DNA of 64,000 nt, taken from positions 11,474,802 through 11,538,801 of the forward strand of contig NC_063258.1 of NCBI RefSeq assembly GCF_019578655.1, read 5' to 3'. Positions 34,801 through 46,291 of this stretch are shown piece by piece. Each line of letters opens with the position of its first letter. Position 1 is the stretch's first letter. A program made the position numbers and the translations under genes. Source of the stretch: Ricinus communis (taxonomy: Eukaryota; Streptophyta; Magnoliopsida; Malpighiales; Euphorbiaceae). Under the pieces are notes generated by a model. The model saw nothing but the letters and a program-made list of their open reading frames with translations. It did no database searches and was not told where the DNA came from.

Positions 34801-37342
34801 ATGACCCTAGAAGAGAAGGGGTACGTAAGAGAAAGCATGAGTCCATGTGTGCTTCCTATAATTTTAGCGCCTAAGAAAGATGGTTCATGGAGGATGTGTG
34901 TTGATTGTCGTGTCGTCAAGAAAATAATAGTAAAGTATCACCATCCTATACCTAGGCTAGATGACATGTCGGATAAATTGCACGGTGCTTTTGTGTTTTC
35001 TAAAGTGGATTTAAAATATGGATATCATCAAATAAGAATGCGTGAGAGTGATGAATGGAAACTACTTTCAAAACAAAACAAAAATTATATTAGTGGTTAG
35101 TCATGCCGTTTGGTTTAACTAATGCTCCAAGTACTTTTATGTGATTAATAAATCATGTTTTGCACACTTTCATTGGAAAGTTTGTAGTGGTTTATTTTGA
35201 TGATATTCTTATATATAGCAAATCTTTAGATGAGCATATAATACACTTAAAGCTTGTTTTTGACATGTTAAGGCAGAGACATTATATGCTAATCTTAAGA
35301 AATGCATTTTTTGTACTAATGAACTTACTTTTCTTGGATATATTGTTAATGACAAGGGTATTCATGCTGATGAAGAAAAAGTAAAATTAATTAGAGAGTG
35401 GTTGAAACTTACTAGTGTGCATGATATTAGGAGTTTTTATAGTCTTGCTAGCTTTTATAGGAGATTCATTAAGGATTTCTTTACAATTGTTGCACCTTTA
35501 ACTGAACGCATTAAAAAGAATATGGGTTTCAAGTAGGGAAAAGAACAAGATGATGCTTTTAACTTGTTAAAAGATAAACTTAGTTTAGCACCTTTACTTA
35601 CTTTGCCTGACTTTACTAAAACCTTTGAGGTTCAGTGTGATGCAAGTGGAAAAGGTATTAGTGGAGTCTTGATGCAAGAAGGAAGACCAATTGCGTTCTT
35701 TGGTGAGAAGCTAAGTGGAACAAGTGTAAACTATCCAACTTCTGACAAAGAGTTTTATGCTTTCATAAGAGTTTTAGAGACATGGCAGTACTATCTTTAG
35801 TATAAGGAATTCATTATACACACCGACCACAAATCTTTGAAATATCTCAAAGACAAGGGAAGCCAAGCCGTAGGATGCTAAATGGATGGAGTTTACTGAA
35901 TCCTTTCCATACATCATCAAGTACAAACAAGGTAAAGAGAATGTCGTTGCCGATGCTCTATCTAGTGGGTGTGCTCTAATTTCTACAATTGATGCAAAAT
36001 TATTGGGTTTTGAGTTCATTGAGGAATTATATAATTTAGATTATGATTTTGCTCATGTATATAGGACATTTGAAAGAGGGGGTTTTGACAAGTTCTATAG
36101 ACATGATAATTTTCTTTTTAAAGCAAACAAGTTATGCGTGCCTCAATCTTCTTTAAGGGAGTTGCTTAGGAAGGAGGCATATGGTGGGGGTTTGATGGGG
36201 CATTTTGGTGTGAGAAAGACTTTAGGTGTTTTAAGTAATCATTTCTTTTGACAACAAATGAAAAGAGATGTTGAAAAAATATTTGAGAGATGCATCACTT
36301 GTAAATAAACTAAACTTAAAGTGATGCCTCATGGGTTGTATACTCCACTTTCCATATCTAATGAACCTTGGGTAGACATTTCTATGGACTTTATTTTAGG
36401 ATTACCTAGCTTAAAGGGAGGAAAAGATTCTATTTTTGTTGTTATTGATAGGTTTAGCAAAATGGCACGTTTCATTCTATGCCACGAGATAGATGATGCA
36501 ACTCATATTGCGGTCTGTTCTGTAAAGAAATTGTGAGATTGCATGGAGTTCCAAGTTAGTGATAGAGATGTCAAGTTCCTTAGCCACTTTTGGAAGGAAC
36601 TTTGGAGCAAGTTAGGAACAAAGCTTCTATTCTCAACAACTTGGCATCCATAAATGGATGGACAAATAAAGGTGGTTAATAGGACTCTCTCACAACTATT
36701 AAGGGCAATAATTCAAAAAGATTTGAAGAATTAGGAAGAATGTTTTCCACATGTTGAGGTTTTATACAATAGGAGTATTCATACTATAATAAATTGTTCA
36801 CCTTTTTAAATTATATATGGGATCAATCCATAACTCCTATGGATTTACTGCCATTATGCATTGATAAGGCTAATTTTGAAGGCAAGCAAAAAGCTGAATT
36901 TGTTAAAAGCTTACATGAGAAGGTGCGTGCTCAAATAGAGAAAAAAAATCAATAATATGAAAAACAACACAATAAGGGGAGAAAGGAAGTTGTATTTGAG
37001 CAGGGTGATTGGATTTGGGTGCATTTGAGGAAGGAAAGATTTCCAACCCAAAGGAAGTCTAAGTTAATGCCAAGAGGGGATGGGTCATTCCAAGTCCTTG
37101 AAAGAATTAATGACAATGCCTACAAGCTAGATTTGCCAAGTCAGTATGGCAATGTAAGCGCTTCTTTTAATGTTGCTGATCTTTCTTTATTTTATGTAGT
37201 TGATGAAGTTGATAATGAGGCGAATTCGAGGACGAATCCTTACAAGGAGACAGGGAATGATGCAACAAAGACAAGAACTACAAATGATCCTTTAAGCTTT
37301 CAAGGAGGTCCAATGACAAGATCCAAGTCCAAAAGGATGTAA
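34801..37342 (+). pseudogene. Element D Pol remnant: RT, RNase H, integrase
   Basis: RT begins mid-domain ([31 protein letters not shown]), loses frame at 35100, and shows YFDD at 35193-35204. RNase H lies at 35564-35800 ([21 protein letters not shown]). The integrase zinc-binding part is at about 36150-36310, the core starts at 36336 ([22 protein letters not shown]), and the C-terminal part is at 37019-37342 ([20 protein letters not shown]). Stops at 35534, 36249, 36306 and 36732 each fit a single transition in a Trp or Gln codon. At 36669-36671 Lys (AAG) stands where the catalytic Glu of the DDE triad is expected. The frame runs 85 bases into the 3' LTR, ending GGPMTRSKSKRM. Confidence 0.9.
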
Positions 37343-38122
37343 GAAGCTTTGTTGGCTTAATTAAAGACATTTGGAGTGTTCAAACATAACAAGGCTCAGC
37401 TTAAGGCTTAGGATTGCAAAAAGGGACCAAAATTATCAATTTAATGCAATAAGTTTGGGCTCAAAGGTTCAATACAATTCATTTGAAGCCTTTTTATGTT
37501 CATTTTTATTAGGTTTTCTTAAGTTAGAGTGGAATTAGTTGTCATTTAGAGTTACACAATGGATGCACATGATTAGTTATAATTTTGAGTTATAAAATGG
37601 ATGCACATGATTAGTTGTCATTTGGGAGTTACAAAATGAGTGCAATCAATGTAAAACCAACCACTTTTAATAAGTTTTAATGGGGATTAAAGGCGAAAAC
37701 ATGGGGAGCTCAAAAGAAATCATTTAGGGTTCTTTATCTTATGTCGACTATAAATATCAAAGCCAAATTAATTTGTTATAATCAATTAACGAATGATAAT
37801 CTTTATTTACTTTTTGTGAGTGTTTTTGATTAAGTTCTTGCATGAACTTTGAACTTATCAAACTATTTTTTTAGTTTGTGGCTTTCTCTAATCAAAATCC
37901 TGTGTTTGATTCTTAACTTATCAAATCATACTTGGTTTGTGTCGTTTGAAGTTGAATTTAAGTGCTAGTTTCATTATTGGAACTAGTTTTCTCTAAATTC
38001 ACTTGAGGAGATCCTTGGGTTTTGGGATCATCTTGATTGGAGGGTATCTTCTTTCATTCCATATGTATCATAACTCATTAGTTATTGGGATGTATGGTTG
38101 CTAAGATGATGATTTCCTATCA
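37258..38122 (+). repeat. 3' LTR of element D
   Basis: 865 bp, TGATGCAACA...CCTATCA, followed by the gtgag duplication. Its first 85 bp encode the end of Pol. It also holds short direct repeats of 'atggatgcacatgattagtt' (about 37558 and 37597). Confidence 0.9.
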
Positions 38123-38127
38123 GTGAG

Positions 38128-38206
38128 TCATATCCTTTAAGTGTAAACAGGCGAGAGACTGTTATTTGTTAGATTTCTTTGTTCCTTTTTGTGTTATTGT
38201 AGATTG
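38128..38206 (+). other. Remnant of B leader between D and C
   Basis: About 80 bp bounded by the target duplications of D on the left and C on the right. It belongs to neither insertion and joins the two parts of B when they are removed. Confidence 0.75.
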
Positions 38207-38211
38207 TCAAG

Positions 38212-39173
38212 TGATGAGGACCCATATAGCACAGCGGATCCTACTTGAACAAGGAATTCTAATTCAATAAGGAGCCCTAACGATATTAGGAGTTCAAGTG
38301 AAGATGGGAATCCTGATTCAGCTAGGAGTCCTACTCCGATTAGGAATCCTACTCTAGCTAGGGGTCTTACTCCAACTAGGAATCCTAGTCCCACTAGGAT
38401 TGTATACGAGCCACTCAAATATGATGGACCAATAACTAGAGCTCACATGAAGAAGTTCAAGGATGCTTTAGGATTGTTCGTGAAGTAAGAGTTGAAGCTT
38501 GGGTTGGAGATCCAAAGTCCAAGTGAGATTTGGTTTAATTAAGAAAATGGGCCATAAGATACTCTTATCAACTTAATTCAATATATAGAGACATGAGCAA
38601 GTTAAAACAGGCCCAATATAAATAAGTCAAGCTAGTTAGAGTCAATAGTTAAGAATGAGCCGCTTATTACATGTTGCTTAAGCTCAAATGTCATATTTAT
38701 TATATGGGCTAGGGTTGGACGAATTTGCTCATTTAAAGAAGTCTTTTAATAGTTAGGAGTCTTGTTTTAAGTTATCTTTTCAGTTTAGGAGTTCTATTCC
38801 TAGTTTTATTATTATTTGCTTCCTTATCATTATAGAATTAGGTTCTTTTTAAGGCCTATATAAGCTAGTACGAATTTCTATGTATAGGGAGTTGTTGAAT
38901 GTTGATGATTTTGGAGTTAATTCTCTTCTTTTGTTCTTTATGAACTTGGTGAATTCATCAAGTAAATGCTTGGTATTTTACAAACTTAGTTTAATCTAAA
39001 ATTATATTTATGTTAAAATAACCTTTAATTCTTTATAATTAAGGTTCTTAAGTACAAGTTATTTAAGGGTCTTGTTGGGAGTCAGAGTTTCTTTGCTTGA
39101 TTAGGTGAATGATCCTTGGTGAAGACATCAACATTGAATACAGGTTTGGTACAAGTTAGCCACGTTCGTATCA
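38212..39173 (+). repeat. 5' LTR of element C
   Basis: TGATGAGGAC...TTCGTATCA. The first 200 bp hold tandem units of the 'ctaggaatcctactc' type (38260-38400). A TATA-like 'tatataa' is at 38857-38863. It is followed by the primer-site-like 'tggtattagagc' (39176-39187), one base off the tRNA-Met site. Confidence 0.88.
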
Positions 39174-39175
39174 TT

Positions 39176-39187
39176 TGGTATTAGAGC
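39176..39187 (+). promoter_or_regulatory. Primer binding site of element C, one mismatch
   Basis: 'tggtattagagc' two bases after the LTR; the tRNA-Met-type site would have C at the seventh base. Confidence 0.75.
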
Positions 39188-39764
39188 TTTGACTCATCAA
39201 TCAAGTACGTATCCTTTATTTTGTTAGTTGATTCATTTTCTTAGTGTAAAAAAAACAAAAACAATTATCAATCCATTATTTTCTTATTCTTTGTTATTCG
39301 TTTTCTTCTCTAGAGTAATTTTTTTGTTCAATTCGTATTTTTTGCTATTTTTTAGAGCCAATTCATTTTATTCTTTTGTTTTAAGTGTTAAATACGTTCT
39401 TTATTCAACATAAATCAAATTTGTCCTTTTCGTTTAATTCGTTCATTAAACTTTGTTCTTTGTTCATTCATCTAATTCTTGTGTGTTTTATTGTGCTTAG
39501 ACTTAATCTTGGTTATTAAGTCTAGTTTCGTCTCTTAGTTTGTGTTCTTGTGTATTCTAAATCTAATTCATTAGTTGTTGAGTCATTACAACTTTGGCTG
39601 TTTGGCATTTGATTATTTTAGCCTTTATAAGTGCCAAAGAGTATAGATTGAATGGTAAAATGCAAGTGGTGAGCTCATTAGTGGATAAAAGCCTAATTGG
39701 AGTGAAACCACGAGTGTAAATATCTTTACTTTGAGTGTTGAACACGTGAGATTGTGTGTGTGAG

Positions 39765-40607
39765 ATGTTTTGTCAAGAGGAGTTTGCTAGAGGACATCGA
39801 GATTTTTATCAATCTTATGATATATTGTGGGGATGAAAGAATGATGATTATTATGAAAGGTGTCGGCAAAATTCTTATAATCCTAAACCTAAGCCAAAGA
39901 AGATAGAAAGACAATCGTGTCAAGATCCCAATGATGAACTTTCAATGGATATAAAATCTTTAAGGAGCAGCCTTGATTCACTTAGAAATAGTTTTGAAGT
40001 TTTAAAGGGATTAGTTGATCGTTATGCTAAGCATCTTGAAGATAAAGCCGAGTCTAAGCCATCTTTAGAAACTAATATTGATGATGTAGAGAAGGTAAAT
40101 TGCTCTATTGATGTCAATGAAGAATTTGAAGACATGATTATTAAAGATAGTGAGGAAGACAACAATTTGGTACCTTTAAGTGAGTCTAAAATTGAAGAAA
40201 TCATTGTCGAAGATGAGGCAAAAGTTGAGTTAGTGATGAGTGAGATTGTGTTGGTTGATAGAATGGAGTTGTTTGAGCATGTCGATTTTATTGGCATTGA
40301 AAATATAATTTATTCTGAAGTTCCTTTAATGACTTTTGTGAATGATTTGCATGCTGATTTAGCTAGGAGTCCTACTCTGACTAGGAATCCTACTCAAGCT
40401 AGGAGCCTTACTCCAACTAGGAATCCTAATCCAACTAGGATTGTACACGAGCCACTCAAATATGATGGACCAATGACTAGAGCTCGCATGAAGAAGTTCA
40501 AGGATGCTTTAGAAGTGTTCATAAAGCAAGAGTTAAAGCTTGGGTTGGAGATCCAAAGTCCAACTGAGATTTGGTTTAAGGGCCTTAAGATACTCTTATC
40601 AACTTAA
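39765..40607 (+). pseudogene. Element C protein of unknown function, one stop; open from 39945
   Basis: A frame of 280 codons starting ATG at 39765, broken only by TGA at 39834-39836; from the ATG at 39945 it is open for 220 codons. The N-terminal part is hydrophilic and Tyr/Lys-rich (KNDDYYERCRQNSYNPKPKP). It then has a heptad-like, possibly coiled-coil stretch (MDIKSLRSSLDSLRNSFEV) and a long acidic middle. From about 40353 it enters the 3' LTR, giving T-R-N-P repeats (SPTLTRNPTQARSLTPTRNP) and a basic block (GPMTRARMKKFKDALE). I do not recognise the N-terminal part. The join with the LTR tail lies at the point where the LTR start is missing, so the fusion may be a product of deletion. Confidence 0.5.
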
Positions 40608-41211
40608 TTCAATATATGGGGACATGAACAAGTCAAAATAGGCCCAAAATAAACAAGTCAAGCTAATTAGAGTCCAATACTTAAGAATGGGCCCTTATTA
40701 CATGTTACCTAAGCCCAAATGTCATGTTTATTATATGGGATAGGGTTGGACGAATTTTAGGAGTATTTGCTAATTTAAAGAAGTCTTTTAATAGTTAGGA
40801 GTCTTGTTTTAAGTTATCTTTTTAGTTTAGGAGTTCTATTCCTAGTCTTATTGTTATTTGCTTCCTTATCATTATAGAATTAGGTTTTTTTAAGACATAT
40901 AAGCCGGAACAAATTTCTATATAAAGGGAGTTGTTGAATATTTATTATTTTGGAGTTAATTCTCTTCTTTTGTTCTTTATGAATTTGGTGAATTTATCAA
41001 GTGAAAGCTTCATATTTTACAAACTTAATTTAATATAAACTTTTGTTTATGTTAAACAACCTTTAATTCTTTATAACTAAGGTTCTTAAGTACAAGTTAT
41101 TTAAGGGTCTTATTAGGAGTTAGAGTTTTTTTGCTTGATTAGGTGAATAATCCTTGGTGAAGATATCAACATTGAATACGGGTTTGGCATAAGTTAACAA
41201 TATTCGTATCA
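40353..41211 (+). repeat. 3' LTR of element C, start missing
   Basis: Matches the 5' LTR from 'agctaggagtcctactc' to 'ttcgtatca'. The first part of the LTR is replaced by internal sequence, so the left edge is approximate. Confidence 0.8.
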
Positions 41212-41237
41212 TCAAGGCTGATCCATCGGAGCTAGCC

Positions 41238-42190
41238 ATGTCACAAGTTATGTAGCATTTAGAGTGTATAAGGAGGCAGCTTCAAGATTTGGTGATCGAG
41301 TGGAGAGGGTGGAAACAAATCAAAATGGCCCCAACAACAATGCCAACCACATAAACCAACACACACTTAGACAAATTCGTAGAGGGAGATGGCATGATGA
41401 TCATGATGATGAGTCTATTGATGATAATGAACAAGGGCATAGAAGGCAAGATAACAACTTTGGAAATATAAAGATGAAGATTCCTAAGTTCCAAGGCAAA
41501 GCCGATCCTAAAGCATACTTGGAATGGGGAAAGAAAGTAGATTTCATCTTTAATTGTCATAACTACTCCGAAGATTTGGTAGGATCATTTTTTGGTAGGA
41601 TCATTTTTTTTAAGTAGGAGGACAAATGGAGAAGCACCTATTATTAGTTGGCAAGAGATGAAAACTGTCATGAAGAAGAGATTTGTACCCCATCATTACT
41701 ATAGAGATGTATACAATCGACTATAGAGATTGGTACAAGGATCTAAAAGTGTGGGGGAGTACTATCAGAAGATGGAAATTGCAATGGTAAGAGGCAACAT
41801 AGAGGAGGAAAGAGAGGCAACTATGGCACGGTTCTTGTGTGGATTGAACAAGAACATTGCTGATGTGTTAGAGTGTAAGAATATGTTGAGATGGAGGACA
41901 TGCTACATAAAGGTATCAAGATTGAAAAGCAATTAAAGAGTAAAATGACTAGGTACAATTCAGGAAATACAACTTCCACATGGAAACCAAATTGGAAAGA
42001 TAGTGACAAGAGCTTTTCCATGCCAAAAATATATATTAGTAGGAATGGGAAAGATTTATTCAACACTAAAATGAAAGGTAAACCTAAAACTTCTAACACC
42101 AGACCTTGAGATATTAAGTGTTTTAAATGTTTAGGGCAAGGACATATTGCATCACATTCTCCAAATAGGCGTGTAATGGTGGCTATATAA
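41238..42190 (+). pseudogene. Element B Gag remnant
   Basis: Starts near ATG 41238 (MSQVM, then a stop) and changes frame by about 41300. The capsid-like part reads MKIPKFQGKADPKAYLEWGK (about 41473) and FNCHNYSED. Later pieces in other frames include a stretch with MEIAMVRGNIEEEREATMAR (about 41775), typical of plant Ty3/gypsy Gag. The zinc knuckle at 42119-42160 reads CFKCLGQGHIASHS, with Ser in place of the last Cys, so it would not bind zinc normally. Gag proteins package the RNA and form the particle. Confidence 0.85.
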
Positions 42191-42396
42191 AATGGTGATA
42201 TTGAGAGTGATAGTGATAATGATGAAGAACACATGCCCGAGCTTGAGGATGCAAGTGCGTAGATGAGCAAAGTGGGCCTAATGGTGAGTTATTTGTCATA
42301 AGACGTGCTCGTAATATGCAAACAAAGGAAGAGAATAAAGTCCAAAGAGAGAACATCTTTCATGCTAGATGACAAGTCCAAGATAAGGTATGTAGC

Positions 42397-42973
42397 TTGA
42401 TTATAGATGGGGGAAGTTATACCAATGTTGCTAGTGCTAGTTTAGTTGATAGGTTGCATTTACCTACTACTAAACATCCAAAACCCTATAGATTGTTATG
42501 GTTGAATGATTGTGGGGAAATAAGGCTTAATAGGCAAGCATTGATATCATTCTCTATTGGAAGTTATCATGATGAAGTTTTATGTGATATCAGTCCTATG
42601 CATGCAAGTTATATATTATTAGGACGTCCATGGCAATATGATAGGCGACTTGTGCATAATGGATATTCAAATTGATATTCTTTTTCTGATGAATAACAAA
42701 CCTATTACACTTATACCATTATCTCCTAAGCAAGTTTATGAGGATCAGAAGGTGCTAAAAGAGAGAGAGAATGCGCTTGAGAGGGAAAAAGAGTTAAAAG
42801 TGCAAGAAAAGGAGAGTTGTGTGAAAAGCCATAAGAGATGTGAGCCTAGAGAAGAAAAAGGAAAGAAAAAGAGTGATGTGCAAAGAAGAAAAGAGAGAGA
42901 GGCGCATGCAAAAGGAGAGAGTGTGATTATGAGTTGTGAGAAAAAAAGGCAATTTCTATCCAAAAGAGGGTAA
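42397..42973 (+). pseudogene. Element B protease and charged linker
   Basis: The aspartic protease core: IIDGGSYTNVAS at the start, with the catalytic Asp-Gly-Gly arrangement seen in this plant group, and ILLGRPWQYDR at about 42617. The frame then shifts and continues as a Lys/Glu-rich linker (42740-42970; KERENALEREKELKVQEKE) that leads towards RT. Protease would cut the Gag-Pol polyprotein. Confidence 0.8.
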
Positions 42974-43224
42974 GGTGAAGAGAACTTTTCTGTCAAGGCA
43001 ACCCATGATTATATTTTTATACAAGGGTGCCTATTTAATCACTAACCAAGAAAGCACTAGTTTGCCTAGTGTATTTCAATCTCTTGTACCCCGAAGAGAT
43101 GCCTAAAGGACTATTACCAATAAGGGGAATCGAGCATCAAATTTATTTTATAGCCGACGCTTCAATCCCAAATAGACTAGCTTATCGAAGTAATCATGAG
43201 GAGATGAAGGAGTTGCAATGATAA

Positions 43225-45837
43225 GTGGAGAATTTAATGGCCAAAGGGTTGATTAAAGAAATTATGAGCGCATGTGCGGTGCCTGTCTTACTTGTACCAA
43301 AAAAGGATAGAACATGGCGTATGTGTGTTGATTGTCGTGCTATCAATAAGATTACGATAAAGTATCACCATCCCATTCCTCATTTGGATGATATGTTAGA
43401 TGAACTTTATGGGTCGACTATCTTTTCTAAAATTGATTTAAGATCTAGTTACCATTGAATTAGGATGAAGGTGGGTGATGAATGGAAAACCTCATTTAAA
43501 ACAAAGTATGGTTTGTTTGAATGGTTAGTCATGCCTTTTGGCTTGACTAATGCACCTAGCACTTTTATGAGATTAATGAACCATGTTTTGCGTGCTTTAT
43601 TGGAAAATTTGTGGTTGTCTATTTTGATGATATATTGATTTATAGCAAGTCTTTAGATGAGCATGTTGAACATGTGCGCATGGTACTTGATGTTTTGCGC
43701 AAAATGAAGTTGTATATCAATTTTGCTAAATGTTCTTTTTGCTCTAATAAACTTGTGTTTTTGGAATTTATTGTGAGTCCTAAAGGAATAGAAGTTAATA
43801 TTAAAAAGGTTAAGGCAATAGAGTCTTGGCTGAAACCTAAGAGTGTTGGGGATGTAAGATCGTTCCATGGCTTAGCTAGTTTTTTCAGGAGTTTTGTTAA
43901 GGATTTCTCTAGCATAGCCACACCTTTAACAGAAGTAATTAAGAAGAATGTGGGATTTAAAAGGGTGGGGAATAAGAAAAGGCTTTTAACTTGCTTAAAT
44001 CTAAGTTAGTTAGTGCACCTTTACTTGCTTTACCTAATTTTGACATGACTTTTGAGATTGAATGTGATGCTTCTAGAATTGGTATTGGAGCTGTTCTTAT
44101 GCAAGAAGGATGGCCTATAGCTTATTTTGGTGAAAAGCTCCATGGGGCAGCCTTGAACTACCTAACTTATGATAAGGAGATGTATGCCTTGGTGAGAGCT
44201 TTAGAAACATGACAACATTATATTTGGCCTAAAGAGTTTGTGATTCAGACAGATCGTGAGTCATTGAAGCATTTGAAAGGGAAAAATAAGCATAACAAAC
44301 ACCATGCTAAATGGAGTGAGTTCATTCAACCCTTTCCATATATGTGATCAAATATAAGCAAGGTAAAGATAATGTTGTTGCAGATGCGTTATCTCGAAGG
44401 TATGCACTTCCTTTTACTTTGAATGCCAAATTACTTTACTTTTGAGCATATTAAAGAAATTTATGAGCATGACTCTAATTTTGGCAATGTGTTTAATGCT
44501 TGTGAAATAGGTGCTTTTGATAAGTTTTATAGACATGATGGATTTTTATTTAAAGAAAATAGTTTGTGTATTCTCATATTTTCTATGCATGAGGTATTAG
44601 TTAGGAAAGCTCATGAGGGTGGTTTAATGCGACACTTTGGAATTGCTAAGACTTCAGATGTCTTGCATGATGTTTTCTATTGGCCTAATTAATATGAAGC
44701 AAGATGTCGCTAGATTTTGTGATAGATGCATTGTTTGTAAACAAGCAAAGCCTAAATCTAAAATCCATGGCTTATATACACCATTGCCCGTGCCTAGTTC
44801 ACCTTAGATTGATATTTCTATGGATTTTGTGCTTGTTTTACCTAGGTATAGACATGGTAATGAATTCATATATGTTTTTGTTGATAGATTCTCTAAGGTG
44901 GCTCATTTCATTCCACGTCATAAAACTGATGATGCAACATATATTTCTGACTTGTTCTTCAAAGAAATTATGGGTTTGCATGGTATGCCTAGAACTATTG
45001 GTAGTGATAGGGATACAAAGTTCTTAAGTTACTTTTGGAAGACTTTGTGGGGAAAATTGGGAACTAAGTTATTATTTTCTACTACATGTCATCCACATAT
45101 TGATGGTCAAATTGAAGTAGCTAATAGGACTTTAGGTACTTTGTTGCGTAGTATGGTTAAAAAGAACCTAAGATCTTGGGAAGCATGTTTGCTGCATATA
45201 GAGTTTGCATATAATCATAGTGTGCATTCATTTGCTCAATTTTGTCCTTTTGAAGTTGTTTATGGTTTTATTCCTTTATCTCTATTAGATATGATTCCTT
45301 TACCTTTGAGTGAACATGTTAATCTAGATGGAAAGAAAAAGGCATATTTTATGAGGAGTTTGCATGAGAAGGTGCATGCAAATATAGAAAGAAAGAATAA
45401 ATTTTATGCTTAACAAGCCAACAAAGGCGTATGAAGGATGTTTTTGAACTGGTGATTGGGTGCAGGTGCATGTCGCGAAGGAAAGGTTTCCTTCACAAAG
45501 GGGTTCCGAGTTACTTCCACGAGGAGATGGTGCATCTCAAGTTCTTAAAAGGATTAATAATAAATTGGAATTGCCCAATGAGTATAGAATTAGTGCTACT
45601 TTTAATGTTGCTGATGTTTCTCTTTTTGATTTTGACATAGGTGATGATTTGAGGACGAATCATGCTAAAGAAGGAGGGAATGATGCAAATCCTATTGGCA
45701 CTCGTAGGCCTACTCCAACAAGGAATCCTACTTTAACTAGAATTCGAGATTCACTTCACATCCATAGAGGCCCAATTACAAAGTCCAAAGCTAAGAAGAT
45801 AAAAGATGCTCTCAATGAGCTTATTCAAGATGTTTAG
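43225..45837 (+). pseudogene. Element B Pol: RT, RNase H, integrase and LTR-encoded tail
   Basis: RT starts at [20 protein letters not shown], with [20 protein letters not shown], a stop at 43456-43458, [13 protein letters not shown], a frameshift near 43597 and YFDD at 43620-43631. RNase H lies at 43991-44212 ([16 protein letters not shown]) and ends at TGA. The integrase zinc-binding region is at about 44590-44770. The core (44820-45413) keeps all three catalytic residues ([22 protein letters not shown]). The C-terminal part (45460-45837; AKERFPSQRGSELLPRGD) crosses into the 3' LTR at 45681 and adds the TRNP repeats and GPITKSKAKKIKDALNEL before a TAG where other copies have Trp. At least four frame breaks in total. 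Confidence 0.9.
45667..45680 (+). promoter_or_regulatory. Polypurine tract of element B
   Basis: 'aaagaaggagggaa' lies directly before the 3' LTR while also being part of the Pol reading frame, as expected when coding continues into the LTR. Confidence 0.7.
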
Positions 45838-46291
45838 GCTAAGGACACATTAAGGCTTGAAGAGTTAGATTCGAATTCAAAGCTTATTAATCTGATTCAG
45901 TTTGTTGGGCTTGAAAAAATCTAATATGGGCTTAATGAGCATAAAGGAGCATATAAGGGAGTTCGGGCCTAATTAGCTCCACCAAAGATGGCCCATGCAT
46001 GTGGTTTAAAGAAACAACGGTTTTTTACTCCTAATGGGCGGCTATATTAGGACTTTGTTTTTAGTTATCTATTTTAGTTAGGATATTTATCTCTATCCTA
46101 TTTGAGTTGTAATTTCTTAATAACTTAAAATTAGGGTTTTCTAGAGGCTATAAAAGCCTAGTATGAATTTCAAGTTGATTGATTGATGATTAATAAATTT
46201 TAAGAGTTTATACTCTATTCTTAGTCCTTGTTTAGAGCTAATTCAGACTTATCAAGTAATTCATTATTTGTGGCGTTTGAATCCAACTTAT
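45681..46291 (+). repeat. 3' LTR of element B, right end lost
   Basis: Matches the 5' LTR from its first base to about 'gaatccaactta', then changes directly to satellite. About 190 bp of LTR and the right target duplication are missing, so a deletion spans this edge. It shows clearly more substitutions against its partner than the Tekay LTRs do. Confidence 0.85.

Larger units (their letters stand above)
34269..38122 (+). mobile_element. Ty3/gypsy element D, 5' half deleted, nested in B
   Basis: Inserted in the leader of B, with target duplication gtgag (34264-34268 and 38123-38127). Only the first 431 bp of the 5' LTR remain. A deletion then removes the rest of that LTR, the primer site, gag, protease and the start of RT. 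The Pol remnant, a purine tract (37244-37257) and a full 865-bp 3' LTR follow. It is a member of the same broad group as B, but its LTR sequence is distinct. Confidence 0.88.
38212..41211 (+). mobile_element. Non-autonomous LTR element C, nested in B
   Basis: A 3.0-kb element with target duplication tcaag (38207-38211 and 41212-41216), a 962-bp 5' LTR, a primer site, about 1.2 kb of internal sequence and a 3' LTR lacking its first 125 bp or so. It encodes none of the retroviral enzymes. Its only sizeable frame (see 39765-40607) crosses from internal sequence into the 3' LTR. It sits just ahead of B's gag. It could be an internally deleted form of a larger element; the fused frame fits that. 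Confidence 0.88.
32818..46291 (+). mobile_element. Ty3/gypsy element, family B, with nested insertions
   Basis: A 13.5-kb block made of one host element of about 6.6 kb interrupted by two others. In order: 5' LTR, tRNA-Met-type primer site, leader, inserted element D, a short leader remnant, inserted element C, then B's own gag, protease, RT, RNase H, integrase and a 3' LTR cut short at its right end. The pieces join exactly across the target duplications of D (gtgag) and C (tcaag). Pol motifs (DGGS protease, YFDD, integrase ending HVAKERFPSQRGSELLPRGD) place it among plant Ty3/gypsy chromovirus-like families; CRM, Galadriel and Reina are candidates and I cannot choose. All frames are damaged. 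Confidence 0.9.
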
